Assembly: GCF_036492425.1 (NCBI RefSeq)
Contig: NZ_AP025292.1
Span: 1,674,001 to 1,738,000 of the forward strand
Origin: Persicobacter psychrovividus
Lineage (GTDB): Bacteria; Bacteroidota; Bacteroidia; Cytophagales; Cyclobacteriaceae
DNA length: 64,000 nucleotides
Reading direction: 5' to 3'
Every line of letters begins with the position of its first letter. Position 1 is the first letter of the stretch. The position numbers and the translations under genes are program-made. This document shows, in pieces, positions 1-9,167 of the stretch. The notes under the pieces are model-generated. The model was given only the letters and a program-made list of their open reading frames with translations, was not told the origin of the DNA and ran no database searches.

Positions 1-1
1 C

Positions 2-487
2 AAACTCGTTACCGCCTATGACCAACCTGCTCTGGGGGGAGTTTACAAACTAACCAACATCAAGAATCAGGATGGTAAATGGGAATCAAAAATTAAACTT
101 TCTGAGCAGGCCATCAAGGTGACTACGCCTGGAGATCATCAAATTGTACGTTTTTACAAAAATGGTAAAATGCGGGGAGACATGGTTTTTGACGTCCACC
201 TTGGGCAGGATGCCGAGTATTTCGTCGATCCAACGGATGTTACCCGCAGAAAAAAAATCAAGATCGACTGGGACGAAAAATTGTTGCTCGAGCCTATTTT
301 TGAAAAGGGTAAAAAAGTTTATCAGTCGCCTTCCTTAGTGGAAATCCGTGAAAACACCCTGCAAAATATGATGACCCTCGACGATAGCGTAAAGCGATTC
401 ACACACCCACACCATTATACGGTGGGCTTGGAGCCAAAATTGGACGAAAAGAAACGTCAGATGATTCACACTTTGCGCAAGCATTAA
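2..487 (+). CDS. pncB: Nicotinate phosphoribosyltransferase, C-terminal part (5' end outside window)
   Basis: The frame is open from the first bases of the window and ends with TAA at 485-487, giving about 161 residues of the C-terminal part of a longer protein. The segment starting LVTAYDQPALGGVYKL and the following IKLSEQ and TPGDHQIVRFY stretches match the conserved C-terminal region of bacterial nicotinate phosphoribosyltransferases, which make nicotinate mononucleotide from nicotinate and PRPP in the Preiss-Handler NAD salvage pathway. The GTG at 119 is internal, not a start. No clear terminator follows; the spacer holds palindromic repeat elements. The call rests on remembered family motifs. 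Confidence 0.85.
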   Translation, partial: KLVTAYDQPALGGVYKLTNIKNQDGKWESKIKLSEQAIKVTTPGDHQIVRFYKNGKMRGDMVFDVHLGQDAEYFVDPTDVTRRKKIKIDWDEKLLLEPIFEKGKKVYQSPSLVEIRENTLQNMMTLDDSVKRFTHPHHYTVGLEPKLDEKKRQMIHTLRKH

Positions 488-762
488 TACAGTTTGGAGA
501 GGTTTTGATAAGGTTTTGTCCACAGAATACACAGATTTCCACAAATTAATTTTTGTGCTAATTATCGTTCTGTTAGCTTTAAATGGTGCAAGGGCGATTG
601 CGAGAATCCCGCTCGTGATAACCCAATTCTGGTTTAATCGTCCCCTTAGGGTCAATCCAATTTTAATGGTTAGTCCAAACGGGACGCTTGAACTAAAATC
701 CGCGACAAAAACACTAAACTATAGCGAGCGTCCCACTCGGGATAGCACTACATGATTAATAA
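488..762. repeat. Spacer with dispersed palindromic repeat elements
   Basis: No convincing gene lies between pncB and the next gene. Two copies of a roughly 20-base element related to GCGAGCGTCCCRCTCGTGAT are visible, at about 600-622 (GCGAGAATCCCGCTCGTGAT) and about 723-745 (GCGAGCGTCCCACTCGGGAT). A partial reverse-orientation copy lies near 678-690 (ACGGGACGCTTG). The same element builds the tandem arrays at 23.0-23.8 kb and 48.5-49.6 kb. A short 79-codon frame at 516-755 runs through these repeats and is probably not a gene. Confidence 0.65.
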
Positions 763-2160
763 ATGAACAACAAATCTTCCCTATTTTTAGGAATCATTGG
801 CCCCGCCCTCTTTTTTTGCTGGGCATCTGCCTTCGGTATGCAATGGGCAGGTCCGCAGCATAAAGGCTATTTGCTGATTTTTTTATGTTTGATATTGGGA
901 CTGCTGATCCGGCAAAAAGCACCCCTGACAAAAAAAACCGAAAGGTTCTGCTTTGGTCTGGCCCTCTTCCCATTAGTTTTTGCCGATAGCATTTATGGCT
1001 TTCTAAAGGCGCAATCCCTTTATTACGAGCCCATCTTTTATGCCATTGCTGTGGCTACGGGATTTTTCATGCCCAAAATCTGGGGAAAATCAGTGAAAGC
1101 ATTGCTGTGCTCCTCCACCGTGTTATTACTGGTTGGGCTTCTCACTCCTGCCTTCAGCATCCCATATATTTCCTCGGCTGTTTTGATATTCGTCGCCTGT
1201 GCCTATGGTATCTTTGGTCACAATTTGCCCACTTTTTTTGCTAAAAACAGGAAAGTCAGCTACCCTTTCGTACTCCTGATAATCATTTCTTCGCTTTACT
1301 GTCATGGGTATATCAATAAAAAGCCTTTCAGAGATCAGCCCCTTTTCGGTGAACTGATCACGCAACAAATTCAGGGGACGCTGGGAAAATACACCTTCAC
1401 TCAATTCAAAAACACGCAGTGGACCTATAAAAATCAACAGCTGATACAATGCAATGTCGATCAAGCGATGTACCACGAGCCTTTCGTCATGTACCCGATG
1501 CAATACCTCCACAAACCAAAACGACTATTGATTATTGGCGATCTCAATGGAAGTATCCGACAGATTGCAAAAAGGTCAAATTCATGGGCGCAAATTGATT
1601 ATTTGCCATTGGATTATGATGGCGCAAAAGCCATTCAGGGAAAAGACAAAGACTCCTCCACACATTGGATTCAGCAAAGTTTAGGCATGTTTTTGAATAA
1701 CGATCAGCACGATCCTTATGATTTAATTTTGATGGACCTGCCCGAGGCTTTAACCATTCAATTCGGGAGGTGGTACAGTCAAAAATCTTTTCAGCTGGTC
1801 AAAAATCAATTGTCAGAAACAGGAATCATGGTTTGTAATGCCACAAATCCTTTTCTTTTTGCCAACAGTTTTAAAATCATCAAAAACACCATCGCCTCCA
1901 CAGGTATGCACACCAAAGCTTTTCATAACAGCGCGCCCTCACTTGGCGACCGAGCATGGATTATGGCAAGTAAGGCGGATTTTGAACAGCAGGATGCGCT
2001 GGACTTTGATCGTCTGCAAACAAAATGGTTGACGCAGGAAAGTATTTCCCTGATCACTCACTTTCCGAAAGGCCCAAAATCTAATGATCAGCAGATCAAC
2101 ACGCTACGAAACAATATTTTAGCCTCCACTTTTAATTCCGAAATTCTGGGAAGTATTTAA
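763..2160 (+). CDS. Membrane-anchored spermidine synthase-like protein
   Basis: The 465-residue protein has about seven hydrophobic segments in residues 8-180, then a soluble domain (about 190-440) resembling polyamine aminopropyltransferases: RLLIIGDLNGS in place of the usual GGGDG AdoMet loop, an acidic segment ending PLDYDGAK, and YDLILMDLPEA at the position of the family's YDVIIxD motif. The AdoMet loop has lost glycines, so activity and substrate are uncertain. Fusions of a membrane domain to a spermidine-synthase fold are known in bacteria. The gene ends 3 bp before the FAD amine oxidase gene, which indicates co-transcription. The YbjN/PspA pair downstream recalls a known polyamine-linked gene neighbourhood. 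Confidence 0.7.
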   Translation: MNNKSSLFLGIIGPALFFCWASAFGMQWAGPQHKGYLLIFLCLILGLLIRQKAPLTKKTERFCFGLALFPLVFADSIYGFLKAQSLYYEPIFYAIAVATGFFMPKIWGKSVKALLCSSTVLLLVGLLTPAFSIPYISSAVLIFVACAYGIFGHNLPTFFAKNRKVSYPFVLLIIISSLYCHGYINKKPFRDQPLFGELITQQIQGTLGKYTFTQFKNTQWTYKNQQLIQCNVDQAMYHEPFVMYPMQYLHKPKRLLIIGDLNGSIRQIAKRSNSWAQIDYLPLDYDGAKAIQGKDKDSSTHWIQQSLGMFLNNDQHDPYDLILMDLPEALTIQFGRWYSQKSFQLVKNQLSETGIMVCNATNPFLFANSFKIIKNTIASTGMHTKAFHNSAPSLGDRAWIMASKADFEQQDALDFDRLQTKWLTQESISLITHFPKGPKSNDQQINTLRNNILASTFNSEILGSI

Positions 2161-2163
2161 CTT

Positions 2164-3681
2164 ATGCAAAGACGTCAATTTATTAAACGGAGTACCGCAG
2201 GTTTGTTCGCCCTCCCTTTATGGCAGGTGGCCTGTAATCAAAAAAGCACTTTGCCCTTTCCTTTTAAGATTAGAAGTGAGGATCAAAGCGGTCATTTTTT
2301 AAGATTTGGCTTGCCCGATTGGGAAGCAGAACAGGATCAGCATTTTAAAACCGTGGTGGTCGGTGGAGGCGTTGCAGGTTTGTCGGCCGCTTGTCACCTG
2401 CAAGATCAGGATTTTGTGTTGCTGGAAATGGCTGACCGACTGGGAGGAACCTCTTCAGCCGTTGAACATCAGCAACAATGGATTGGGCAGGGCGCGCATT
2501 ACGATTTAGCGTACCCTGAAAATTTCGGAAAGGAGGTGCTGGCGTTTTTGGAGCAGCTGAAAATTATCCGCTATAACCCGATTGCCAAATTATGGCAGTT
2601 CAACGATCGGCAGCATATTATCCCGCCATATGCGGAGGCGCAATATTGGCAACAGGGAGACCGACGCCCTCAATTGATCGGCGATTTTGACGATCATCAG
2701 GCTTTTACAGCATTGCTTTCGGAGTACCAGGGAAAAATGCCTTTGCCTTCACGACTGATCGACAAGGAACATCTCCACCTGAATTCACTTTCTTTCAAAG
2801 ATTTCCTGACGCAGGCTCACCCCTTTAAATTGCAAAGTCTGGAAGCCATAGATTATGTGATGCGTGATGATTACGGCGCCAAATCGGATCAGGTATCAGC
2901 TTTGGCGGGCATCCATTATTTTATGTGTCGCCCTTACGGTGATCCTTCCGTGGAAATATTTTCGCCAACATCAGGGAATTACTATTTCATCGATAAAATG
3001 GCCAAGCAATTGCCGTCAGCAAAATGTAGGCTTCAGCAAATGGTGGTCAACATTGAAACGGCTGCGCATGGTTACTCCTTACAGGTGCTTGACCTGAAAA
3101 AGGAACGGCAATACCATATTCATTGTGAGCAGTTGATTTTTGCGGCGCCCAAGTTTTTGTTGCCGACAATTTTCCCTGCGCATGCCTCCACTTTTAAAGC
3201 CGTAAAGTACAGTCCGTGGTTGGTGATCAATTATGTCCTGAAAAAGCCATTGCATCAGTCGACCAATTTTTGGCAGAACGAATACATCACTGCCAATCAT
3301 CCGCTGGTAGGTATCGTGAATACGGCGAGTCATCGTGAGCAGGAATCTGTTCAGGTTATTAGCCTCTACCATAATTATCAGCCACAGGAAAGGCAACATC
3401 TTTTGAAGATCAAAAAAGACCCTTCCGAAGTGTTTCAGTTTGGGCTGAAAGCGATTGAGGAATTGATTCAGGAGGACATCACTGAGCAGGTAGCAACCGC
3501 CTATCTACACTTTATGGGACATGCCATGCCCATCCCTTCAGTAGGTTACCTTAACCAACCGATACAGAGCCCTGATAATCTCGCTTTTGCAGGCGTGGAT
3601 ACCTTCCGTCTGCCGCTACTATTTGAAGCCATAGACAGTGGAATACAAGCTGCTCAAAAAATGAGCACTCCTACAATTTAG
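2164..3681 (+). CDS. Tat-exported FAD-dependent amine oxidase-like protein
   Basis: The 505-residue protein starts with a twin-arginine signal (RRQFIKR at residues 3-9, then a hydrophobic stretch and Cys24, perhaps a lipid-attachment site). A Rossmann FAD-binding motif VVVGGGVAGLSAA follows at about 64-76, with an LLEMADRLGGTSS segment that fits the ADP-ribose-binding region of flavin amine oxidases. The C-terminal segment FAGVDTFRLPLLFEAIDSGIQA resembles the second FAD-contact motif. It lies 3 bp after the spermidine-synthase-like gene. By inference it oxidises an amine or polyamine-like product outside the cytoplasm. The stop overlaps the stop of the convergent XRE gene by 4 bp (3678-3681). 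Confidence 0.78.
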   Translation: MQRRQFIKRSTAGLFALPLWQVACNQKSTLPFPFKIRSEDQSGHFLRFGLPDWEAEQDQHFKTVVVGGGVAGLSAACHLQDQDFVLLEMADRLGGTSSAVEHQQQWIGQGAHYDLAYPENFGKEVLAFLEQLKIIRYNPIAKLWQFNDRQHIIPPYAEAQYWQQGDRRPQLIGDFDDHQAFTALLSEYQGKMPLPSRLIDKEHLHLNSLSFKDFLTQAHPFKLQSLEAIDYVMRDDYGAKSDQVSALAGIHYFMCRPYGDPSVEIFSPTSGNYYFIDKMAKQLPSAKCRLQQMVVNIETAAHGYSLQVLDLKKERQYHIHCEQLIFAAPKFLLPTIFPAHASTFKAVKYSPWLVINYVLKKPLHQSTNFWQNEYITANHPLVGIVNTASHREQESVQVISLYHNYQPQERQHLLKIKKDPSEVFQFGLKAIEELIQEDITEQVATAYLHFMGHAMPIPSVGYLNQPIQSPDNLAFAGVDTFRLPLLFEAIDSGIQAAQKMSTPTI

Positions 3682-4424
3682 TCACGCAACAGTTTTTCTA
3701 TTTGTTCTTCGAGGCGTAAAACACGGCGTTCCAACAGGTTCGGGGCGTCGAGTTGCTGCGTGATGCGTTGCTTAACCGCCCAAATCTCCTCCACCTTTTC
3801 CATCGAAAGCGGCACCTGTTCGCTCGGGTCTTCCCAATAGCTGAGAATCAGCTGGTCGTCCTCTTCTTTTACAATCCGAAGCACGTAAGCCCGACGATTG
3901 TGAATAACGATGCCCAACATGCCCTGTACCGCTGCAATCTCCGAAGGCTTTACCATCGTCCCGATTAAAATATCCCCATTGTTCAAAGCCCTGCTCCCCC
4001 CTGCCTGTTGGCGATTAAAAACAAAAGCAAGGTGATTTTTTGGACTGATCTTGGGTATCACTATTTTAGGAAGGTTATCAATAAAATCGGGCTTTCGCTG
4101 CCCTAATATATAATTTAACCAATTTTTTCCTTCGAGCATCGGAATACCCTCCACCTGTTTTACAAGGGGCTCAATCTTTTCTTCCACTTTATCGATATCA
4201 AAATGATAAAGCTGATTGACGGTAATATCCTTGGTCAGCAGTAAATCTATGCTGAGGTTAAAATGCTGCGCAATTGCAATCACGGTATCGATCTTTGGTT
4301 CCGAGCGCCCTTCTTCATACGCCCCGACCGACGGACGGGCAAGTTTGAAAAGCTCGGCAAATTTGGCTTGGCTCAAATTTTTGACCGAACGTATTTTTCG
4401 GATATTTCTACCTATATGTGACAT
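3678..4424 (-). CDS. XRE-family regulator with S24/LexA-like C-terminal domain
   Basis: The product has about 248 residues from the ATG at 4424. An upstream ATG at 4520 would add 32 residues rich in aromatic and low-complexity sequence that look untranslated, and a -7-like CGAAAGTA (TACTTTCG on the gene strand) at 4453-4460 falls inside that extension. Residues 1-65 form a Cro/CI helix-turn-helix (IRKIRSVKNLSQAKFAELF followed by RPSVGAYEEGRSEPK). The C-terminal part has a GGSRALNNGDILIG segment like the S24 peptidase/LexA fold, but no clear catalytic lysine. A short coiled coil ends the protein. It is divergent from the YbjN-like/pspA pair and may control it. Confidence 0.8.
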   Translation of the reverse strand: MSHIGRNIRKIRSVKNLSQAKFAELFKLARPSVGAYEEGRSEPKIDTVIAIAQHFNLSIDLLLTKDITVNQLYHFDIDKVEEKIEPLVKQVEGIPMLEGKNWLNYILGQRKPDFIDNLPKIVIPKISPKNHLAFVFNRQQAGGSRALNNGDILIGTMVKPSEIAAVQGMLGIVIHNRRAYVLRIVKEEDDQLILSYWEDPSEQVPLSMEKVEEIWAVKQRITQQLDAPNLLERRVLRLEEQIEKLLRD

Positions 4425-4599
4425 TAATCGATAAAAATTATAATTTATATTCCGAAAGTAATCATAATATTTAGGTGTGGAAAAGAAAGCAAGAAAAAAA
4501 TTGCTACTTTTTTGAGCCATGTTAAAACTTATGTCATTTTTTTCCCGTACATTGATAATGTAATTGATCGGGAATCTAAAATTTTAAACCTTCTTCCCA

Positions 4600-4992
4600 A
4601 TGAGTAATTTTGATAAAGTAAGAGAGTACTTGGTAGAACTCGATTATGCCATCCATTTTGAGAATGAATCAGATGGAATTTTTGTGGTAAACTATGAAGC
4701 CAATGGTATTAACAACATGATGCTGGGTGTGGCTGAACCCATCCTGATTATGGAACAGCATTTGTTTGACCTGCCCGCCAAAGATCCTGAGGTATTGCTT
4801 TCTTTACTTCAGAAAAATCGCGACATGGTTCATGGAGCCTTTGTTTTGGACGAGACAGGCACCAAGGTGATTTTCAGGGATACCCTACAGCTCGAAAACC
4901 TTGACCTCAATGAAATTGAAGCTTCCTTCAATGCATTAGGGCTTTTACTCAACGAGTACATGGATGAGATCATCCGTTTTTCAAAAGGATAA
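4600..4992 (+). CDS. YbjN/DUF2170-like small acidic protein
   Basis: The 130-residue acidic soluble protein has the alpha/beta pattern of the YbjN / type III chaperone-like fold, including LLQKNRDMVHGAFVLDETG and VIFRDTLQLENLDLNEIEA. Its closest remembered relatives are YjfI-type proteins (DUF2170), which are often encoded beside a PspA homologue. That holds here: the PspA gene starts 19 bp downstream on the same strand. Function is unknown; a chaperone or adaptor role for the PspA partner is inference. The ATG at 4600 follows an AT-rich leader shared with the divergent XRE gene. Confidence 0.72.
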   Translation: MSNFDKVREYLVELDYAIHFENESDGIFVVNYEANGINNMMLGVAEPILIMEQHLFDLPAKDPEVLLSLLQKNRDMVHGAFVLDETGTKVIFRDTLQLENLDLNEIEASFNALGLLLNEYMDEIIRFSKG

Positions 4993-5011
4993 AATTTAAA
5001 AATATAATATT

Positions 5012-5713
5012 ATGAATATTTTCAAGCGTTTATTTAGAATTGGTAGTGCCGAGGCACATTCTGCAGTGGATAAATTGGAAAACCCTATAAAAATGACCGA
5101 GCAGGGAATCCGCGATCTTAAAAAGGATCTGGACAGCAGCCTGCAGGCGTTGGCAGAGGTAAAAGCCATGCAAATTCGTGCAAGAAACGATGTGAACAAC
5201 TTCAGAAGCAAATCGAAAGATTATGAAAATAAGGCCATGCTGGTGATTCAGAAAGCACAGGCAGGCAGCATGACAGAAGCTGAGGCGGATGAGTTGGCGG
5301 CAGAAATTTTGTCTAAAAAGGCGGAAATCGATGCTGACTTTGCACGTGCAACCAAAGAGAAAGAACTATTCGACCAGAAAGTTCCCGCTTTGGAAACCAA
5401 CGTCAAGAAACTTCGCTCGAACATCAGCCAGTGGGAGAATGAACTTAAAACCCTGAAGGCGCGTGTGAAGGTGAGTGAATCGACCCAACGCCTGAACAAG
5501 CAAATGGCCAATATCGACTCTTCTTCTACTGTAGCCATGCTCGAGAAGATGAAAACCAAAGTGGACGAAAATGAAGCCCTTGCCGAAGCCTATGGCGACA
5601 TTGCCGATTCCAACGAAAGCCTTGACTCTAAAATCGACAGCGCTTTGGGCGCAGAAGCCAAAGGCCTGAGCGCTTTGGAAGAGTTGAAAGCCAAAATGAA
5701 CAAAGGCAACTAA
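5012..5713 (+). CDS. pspA: PspA/IM30 family membrane-stress protein
   Basis: The 233-residue, almost wholly alpha-helical protein begins MNIFKRLFRIGSAEAHSAVDKLENP, the amphipathic N-terminal helix typical of PspA/Vipp1 (IM30). The long charged coiled coil (about 25-220) and length fit the family. PspA proteins assemble on the inner face of damaged membranes as ESCRT-III-like polymers. It follows the YbjN-like gene by 19 bp and ends at a strong terminator (5750-5778), so the two form a small operon. The YbjN partner makes this the YjfJ-type subgroup rather than the classical PspABC phage-shock group. Confidence 0.88.
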   Translation: MNIFKRLFRIGSAEAHSAVDKLENPIKMTEQGIRDLKKDLDSSLQALAEVKAMQIRARNDVNNFRSKSKDYENKAMLVIQKAQAGSMTEAEADELAAEILSKKAEIDADFARATKEKELFDQKVPALETNVKKLRSNISQWENELKTLKARVKVSESTQRLNKQMANIDSSSTVAMLEKMKTKVDENEALAEAYGDIADSNESLDSKIDSALGAEAKGLSALEELKAKMNKGN

Positions 5714-5749
5714 GCAAAAAGCAACAACATCGCAATTCAATAGTTCAGA

Positions 5750-5778
5750 ACAACCTCAATTTTGGGGTTGTTTTTTTT
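5750..5778 (+). terminator. Rho-independent terminator after pspA
   Basis: ACAACCTCA pairs with TGGGGTTGT across a short loop, with one G-T wobble, and is followed by eight T residues. It lies 37 bp after the pspA stop. Confidence 0.85.
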
Positions 5779-5895
5779 GTGCCCATATTCCACTTATTAA
5801 ATCTTCTGTGTACTTTAGGGCGTGTTTAAAAACTGTCAACCCACCCTAAACGGCCATTTTAAACACCCCCTTAGTAAAAGCACAAACTATCAACC

Positions 5896-6810
5896 ATGCT
5901 CGACAACACCTTAACCGAACTGACCGACTACATCAGGCAATCCTTCAATACCGTTTTCAGTACCCGAATCTGGAGTACCGACGCGGGCTACATCATTACC
6001 CTCGGAGATTTACTGCACTTTTTTCTGGCCACCCTTTTGGTCATTTTCCTTGCCCGAGGCATCAGAAACCTGCTCATTCACCGCCTGTTCAAAAACTCGC
6101 CCGCCATACATCCCTATCGGCACACCATCGGGAATGTGGTACGCTACCTGATCCTGATTTTCGGTTTCATGATCGTCATCAATTCCATTGGCATCAACCT
6201 TTCTTCCCTCTATGTAATTTTTGGTTCCCTGGGGGTCGGAATTGGTATTGGTTTGCAAAACCTGACCGAGAACTTCATCTCTGGACTGCTCATCATGTTT
6301 GAGCGCCCTGTAAAAGTCGGCGACCGTATTGAGGTGGATGATGTGAACGGAATCATTACACAAATCGGTGCAAGAGCGACTTCAGTCATTACCAACGACA
6401 ACATTTCGATCATCCTGCCGAACTCCTACCTGACCAACCAGGCCGTAACCAACTGGTCGCACAACAACTTCAGAATCCGCCTTCGTTTTCCCGTGGGCGT
6501 CTCTTATAATGAAGATCCTGAAAAGGTCAGGGAAATTCTTTTAAGCGTGGTTGATGAACACAAGGGCATCATGAAAAACCCTGCGCCACAGGTCTTGTTT
6601 GTCAATTTTGGCGACAGCTCCCTGGACTTTTCCCTTGATGTTTGGACAGAATCTTACCTCCACAAATTCGACATTCTCAAAAGTGAAATTTATTACAATA
6701 TTTTCAGGGAGTTTAAAGCCAATAACATTGAAATTCCTTTCCCACAGCGCGACCTCCACATCAGGTCTGGTTTGCACCTCACCGAAAAGGCCATGACTCC
6801 ACAGGAATAG
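5896..6810 (+). CDS. MscS-family small-conductance mechanosensitive channel
   Basis: The 304-residue protein has three hydrophobic segments (about 34-55, 80-100 and 103-135). The third is the Gly/Ala-rich pore helix (FGSLGVGIGIGLQNLTENFISG), followed by FERPVKVGDRIEVDDVNGII, the start of the MscS beta domain, and ILPNSYLTNQAVTNWS. It releases osmolytes during osmotic downshock. It lies downstream of the pspA terminator with its own leader, so it is probably a separate unit, though another envelope-stress gene. The short length is typical of single-module MscS proteins. Confidence 0.9.
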   Translation: MLDNTLTELTDYIRQSFNTVFSTRIWSTDAGYIITLGDLLHFFLATLLVIFLARGIRNLLIHRLFKNSPAIHPYRHTIGNVVRYLILIFGFMIVINSIGINLSSLYVIFGSLGVGIGIGLQNLTENFISGLLIMFERPVKVGDRIEVDDVNGIITQIGARATSVITNDNISIILPNSYLTNQAVTNWSHNNFRIRLRFPVGVSYNEDPEKVREILLSVVDEHKGIMKNPAPQVLFVNFGDSSLDFSLDVWTESYLHKFDILKSEIYYNIFREFKANNIEIPFPQRDLHIRSGLHLTEKAMTPQE

Positions 6811-6979
6811 CATCATCCTGATCATAAATAAAGGAGGGTTTTCTTGAAGGCCGCTTGGTGTCTTAAACAAATTAAGCTTGCATTCATCTTATCCTCCTCC
6901 CTGTTCATCCCTAAAGCGAGACACAAAGGTTACTTTTATTACATGCGGTTTATTCATTAATAAATACCGAATGTAAAAT

Positions 6980-7555
6980 ATGCCTAAGAAAACGATCTAT
7001 AGCGTTACCGCACTTCTTTTATTCATTATCGCACTGAGCTTTTACGCTTTGCCCTCCGAGGAACTGCCGCATCATTCGGTAACCCTTAAGGTGGACAAAT
7101 ACAATGTGCGCATCAAAAAAATATTCGTTGCAGGTGGTGCTGCAATTAACAAGGGAGATCAGGTCTTATTACTTGAAAGCCCTACGGTGGAAAAAAACCT
7201 GTGGATGGCACGCGAAAGTATTCATCAAACTCAGGTCAAGCTGATACAGCTACGCACCGAAAAGCAAACACTGCTCACCATGCTGCAACCCAAAAAGCTC
7301 AACAGTTCTTTTGATCTCAAAATCCGAGATGCCATAGAAAATGAAATGCTTGACATCAGGGTTCGATTCAATATGGAAGAAAGACAACTCAAGCAAAGAC
7401 TCAAAGAATTTCAGGCGGAAGAACAATATTGGACGAAAATAAAAAAAGAACTCCTCATTAAAACCCCTATTGATGGCGTTGTGAAAGGCATTGAAGCCAA
7501 CTGTGGGGATTTCCTCTCAGAAAATGACCCCCTGATCTCAATTTCCCCTTCCTAA
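6980..7555 (+). CDS. Short HlyD-like membrane-fusion protein
   Basis: The 191-residue protein has one N-terminal membrane or signal segment (about 5-25). Next comes a first half lipoyl-like lobe (VRIKKIFVAGGAAINKGDQVLLLESP, residues about 44-70), an alpha-helical hairpin rich in charged residues (about 75-155), and a second lobe (LIKTPIDGVVKGIEANCGDFLSENDPLISI). This is the compact core of HlyD/RND-type periplasmic adaptors without the usual outer beta-barrel domains. No transporter gene is adjacent, so its partner is unknown. No clear terminator follows. Confidence 0.7.
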   Translation: MPKKTIYSVTALLLFIIALSFYALPSEELPHHSVTLKVDKYNVRIKKIFVAGGAAINKGDQVLLLESPTVEKNLWMARESIHQTQVKLIQLRTEKQTLLTMLQPKKLNSSFDLKIRDAIENEMLDIRVRFNMEERQLKQRLKEFQAEEQYWTKIKKELLIKTPIDGVVKGIEANCGDFLSENDPLISISPS

Positions 7556-7708
7556 AAACTCAACAGTTTTACGCGTAAAGTAAATGTCTTTAGGCCGACA
7601 TATTTTATTTTAAGAAAAAAAAATTAGCCACATTCTTATCCGAAAAAAGAAACAAGGTGTTGGAATACCTGAACTAATTATACTCACCAACTAAAATTCC
7701 AACGCATT

Positions 7709-9061
7709 ATGAAACTTTCTAAGTTAACCTTTCCGTTACTGCTTCTTTTAATGGCAGTCACTGTGTTCACTTCCTGTAAGGATGATGATGACGATAATCC
7801 GACCCCGCCTCAGGTTACCGATTCCATTCTCGATGAAATCAAAAAAGACGCTGATCTTTCCACCCTGCTCGATCAGGCATCCCAATTCAGTGATATTGCT
7901 GACCTGCTCGACGATGATGATCAGACCCTTACCCTTTTTGCTCCTACCAACGACGCCTTTACCAAATTTCTTGAAGCAAACCCTGACGTTACAGAAGATC
8001 AGGTAAAAGCGACCCTTCAGTACCATGTACTTACTACTACCAAAATGCTCGCTGACCTGAAAACAGGGGACAGTTACCTGACTGCTCAGGGAGAATCCAT
8101 TACCGTAACTAAAAACGATGGTTTGGTGGTAATGCTTAATGACAGCATCATGATTACCAAAGGTGACATTGAAGCGACCAACGGTGTGATGCATAAAATC
8201 GATATGGTATTGACAATCCCTGAAGAAGATGACGAACCAGCAATGACCATAGCGGAAATCGCTACGGGGAATGAAAACTTCTCTACGCTTGTTGCAGCGG
8301 TATCGAAATTCGACGACCTTACAGCGGCGATTTCAAGCCCTGACAGCGATCTGACCGTTTTTGCACCGACCAACGATGCCTTTCAGGCGCTATTGGATTC
8401 GAACCCAGACTGGAATTCTTTGGATGATATTGATGAAGCCACTTTGAAGGCCGTTCTGACTTATCATATTGTTGAAGGCAGCGTGTTTTCTACTGATTTG
8501 AGTGATGGACGTGTTGAAACCCTCAATGGTAAATTTGTTACCGTAGATCTTTCGAATGGCGTAATGATTGACGATGCCAACGTTATCATTCCAGATGTGG
8601 AGGCAAGTAATGGGGTTGTTCACGCAATAGATGCGGTACTGATCCCTAAAATGAATTTGGTAGAAACGGCAATTGCAACGCCAGATTTGAGCACCTTGGT
8701 AGCGGCGGTATCCAAATACCCTGACCTTGTAACTGCTTTAAGTGATGAATCTGCGCAGCTTACGGTCTTTGCGCCTACAAATGATGCTTTTCAGGCGCTG
8801 TTGGATTCAAATCCTGACTGGAATTCCTTGGATGATATTGATGAAGCCACTCTGAAGGCCGTTCTAACTTACCATGTAGCAGGTGCGAAAATTCTTTCCT
8901 CTGACTTACAAGCCACCAATTATACCATGCTCGACGGAAATACCATCTCTGTTAATCTGGATAATGGCGTGGTGATTAATGGTAGCTCAACAGTGGTTAT
9001 TCCTGACGTAATGGCCTCTAACGGCGTAGCACATGTGATTGATATGGTCTTATTGCCATAA
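7709..9061 (+). CDS. Lipoprotein with three fasciclin (FAS1) domains
   Basis: The 450-residue protein carries a lipoprotein signal ending TSC (Cys23), an Asp-rich linker, and three FAS1 domains at about 38-172, 178-312 and 315-450. Each contains the family signature LTxFAPTNDAF and a closing YHV...NGVxHxID motif. FAS1 domains mediate adhesion or matrix contacts on the surface or in the periplasm. Domains 2 and 3 share a stretch of about 39 residues (from LTVFAPTNDAF to AVLTYH) that is identical in protein but differs at many synonymous positions, pointing to an internal duplication that is not recent. A bidirectional terminator follows. Confidence 0.93.
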   Translation: MKLSKLTFPLLLLLMAVTVFTSCKDDDDDNPTPPQVTDSILDEIKKDADLSTLLDQASQFSDIADLLDDDDQTLTLFAPTNDAFTKFLEANPDVTEDQVKATLQYHVLTTTKMLADLKTGDSYLTAQGESITVTKNDGLVVMLNDSIMITKGDIEATNGVMHKIDMVLTIPEEDDEPAMTIAEIATGNENFSTLVAAVSKFDDLTAAISSPDSDLTVFAPTNDAFQALLDSNPDWNSLDDIDEATLKAVLTYHIVEGSVFSTDLSDGRVETLNGKFVTVDLSNGVMIDDANVIIPDVEASNGVVHAIDAVLIPKMNLVETAIATPDLSTLVAAVSKYPDLVTALSDESAQLTVFAPTNDAFQALLDSNPDWNSLDDIDEATLKAVLTYHVAGAKILSSDLQATNYTMLDGNTISVNLDNGVVINGSSTVVIPDVMASNGVAHVIDMVLLP

Positions 9062-9110
9062 TCGCCTGACTTAAACATGAATTTCAAGGCTTCGTTAATT
9101 GGAGCCCATA

Positions 9111-9142
9111 AAAAAAACTCGGCTTATTGACCGAGTTTTTTT
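9111..9142. terminator. Bidirectional terminator between convergent genes
   Basis: AAAAAAACTCGG and CCGAGTTTTTTT form a perfect stem around an 8-base loop, with A and T tracts on both sides. It serves the FAS1 gene (+) and the PP-loop gene (-), which converge here. Confidence 0.88.
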
Positions 9143-9167
9143 GTGTGTTATTTTTTGAAGACTGAAA

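Noticed and set aside
516-755. 79-codon gene downstream of pncB
   Set aside because: It runs through palindromic repeat elements and shows no protein family features.
3678-3681. Overlapping genes as a sign of misannotation
   Set aside because: The 4-bp overlap is simply two convergent stop codons; both genes have clear domain support.
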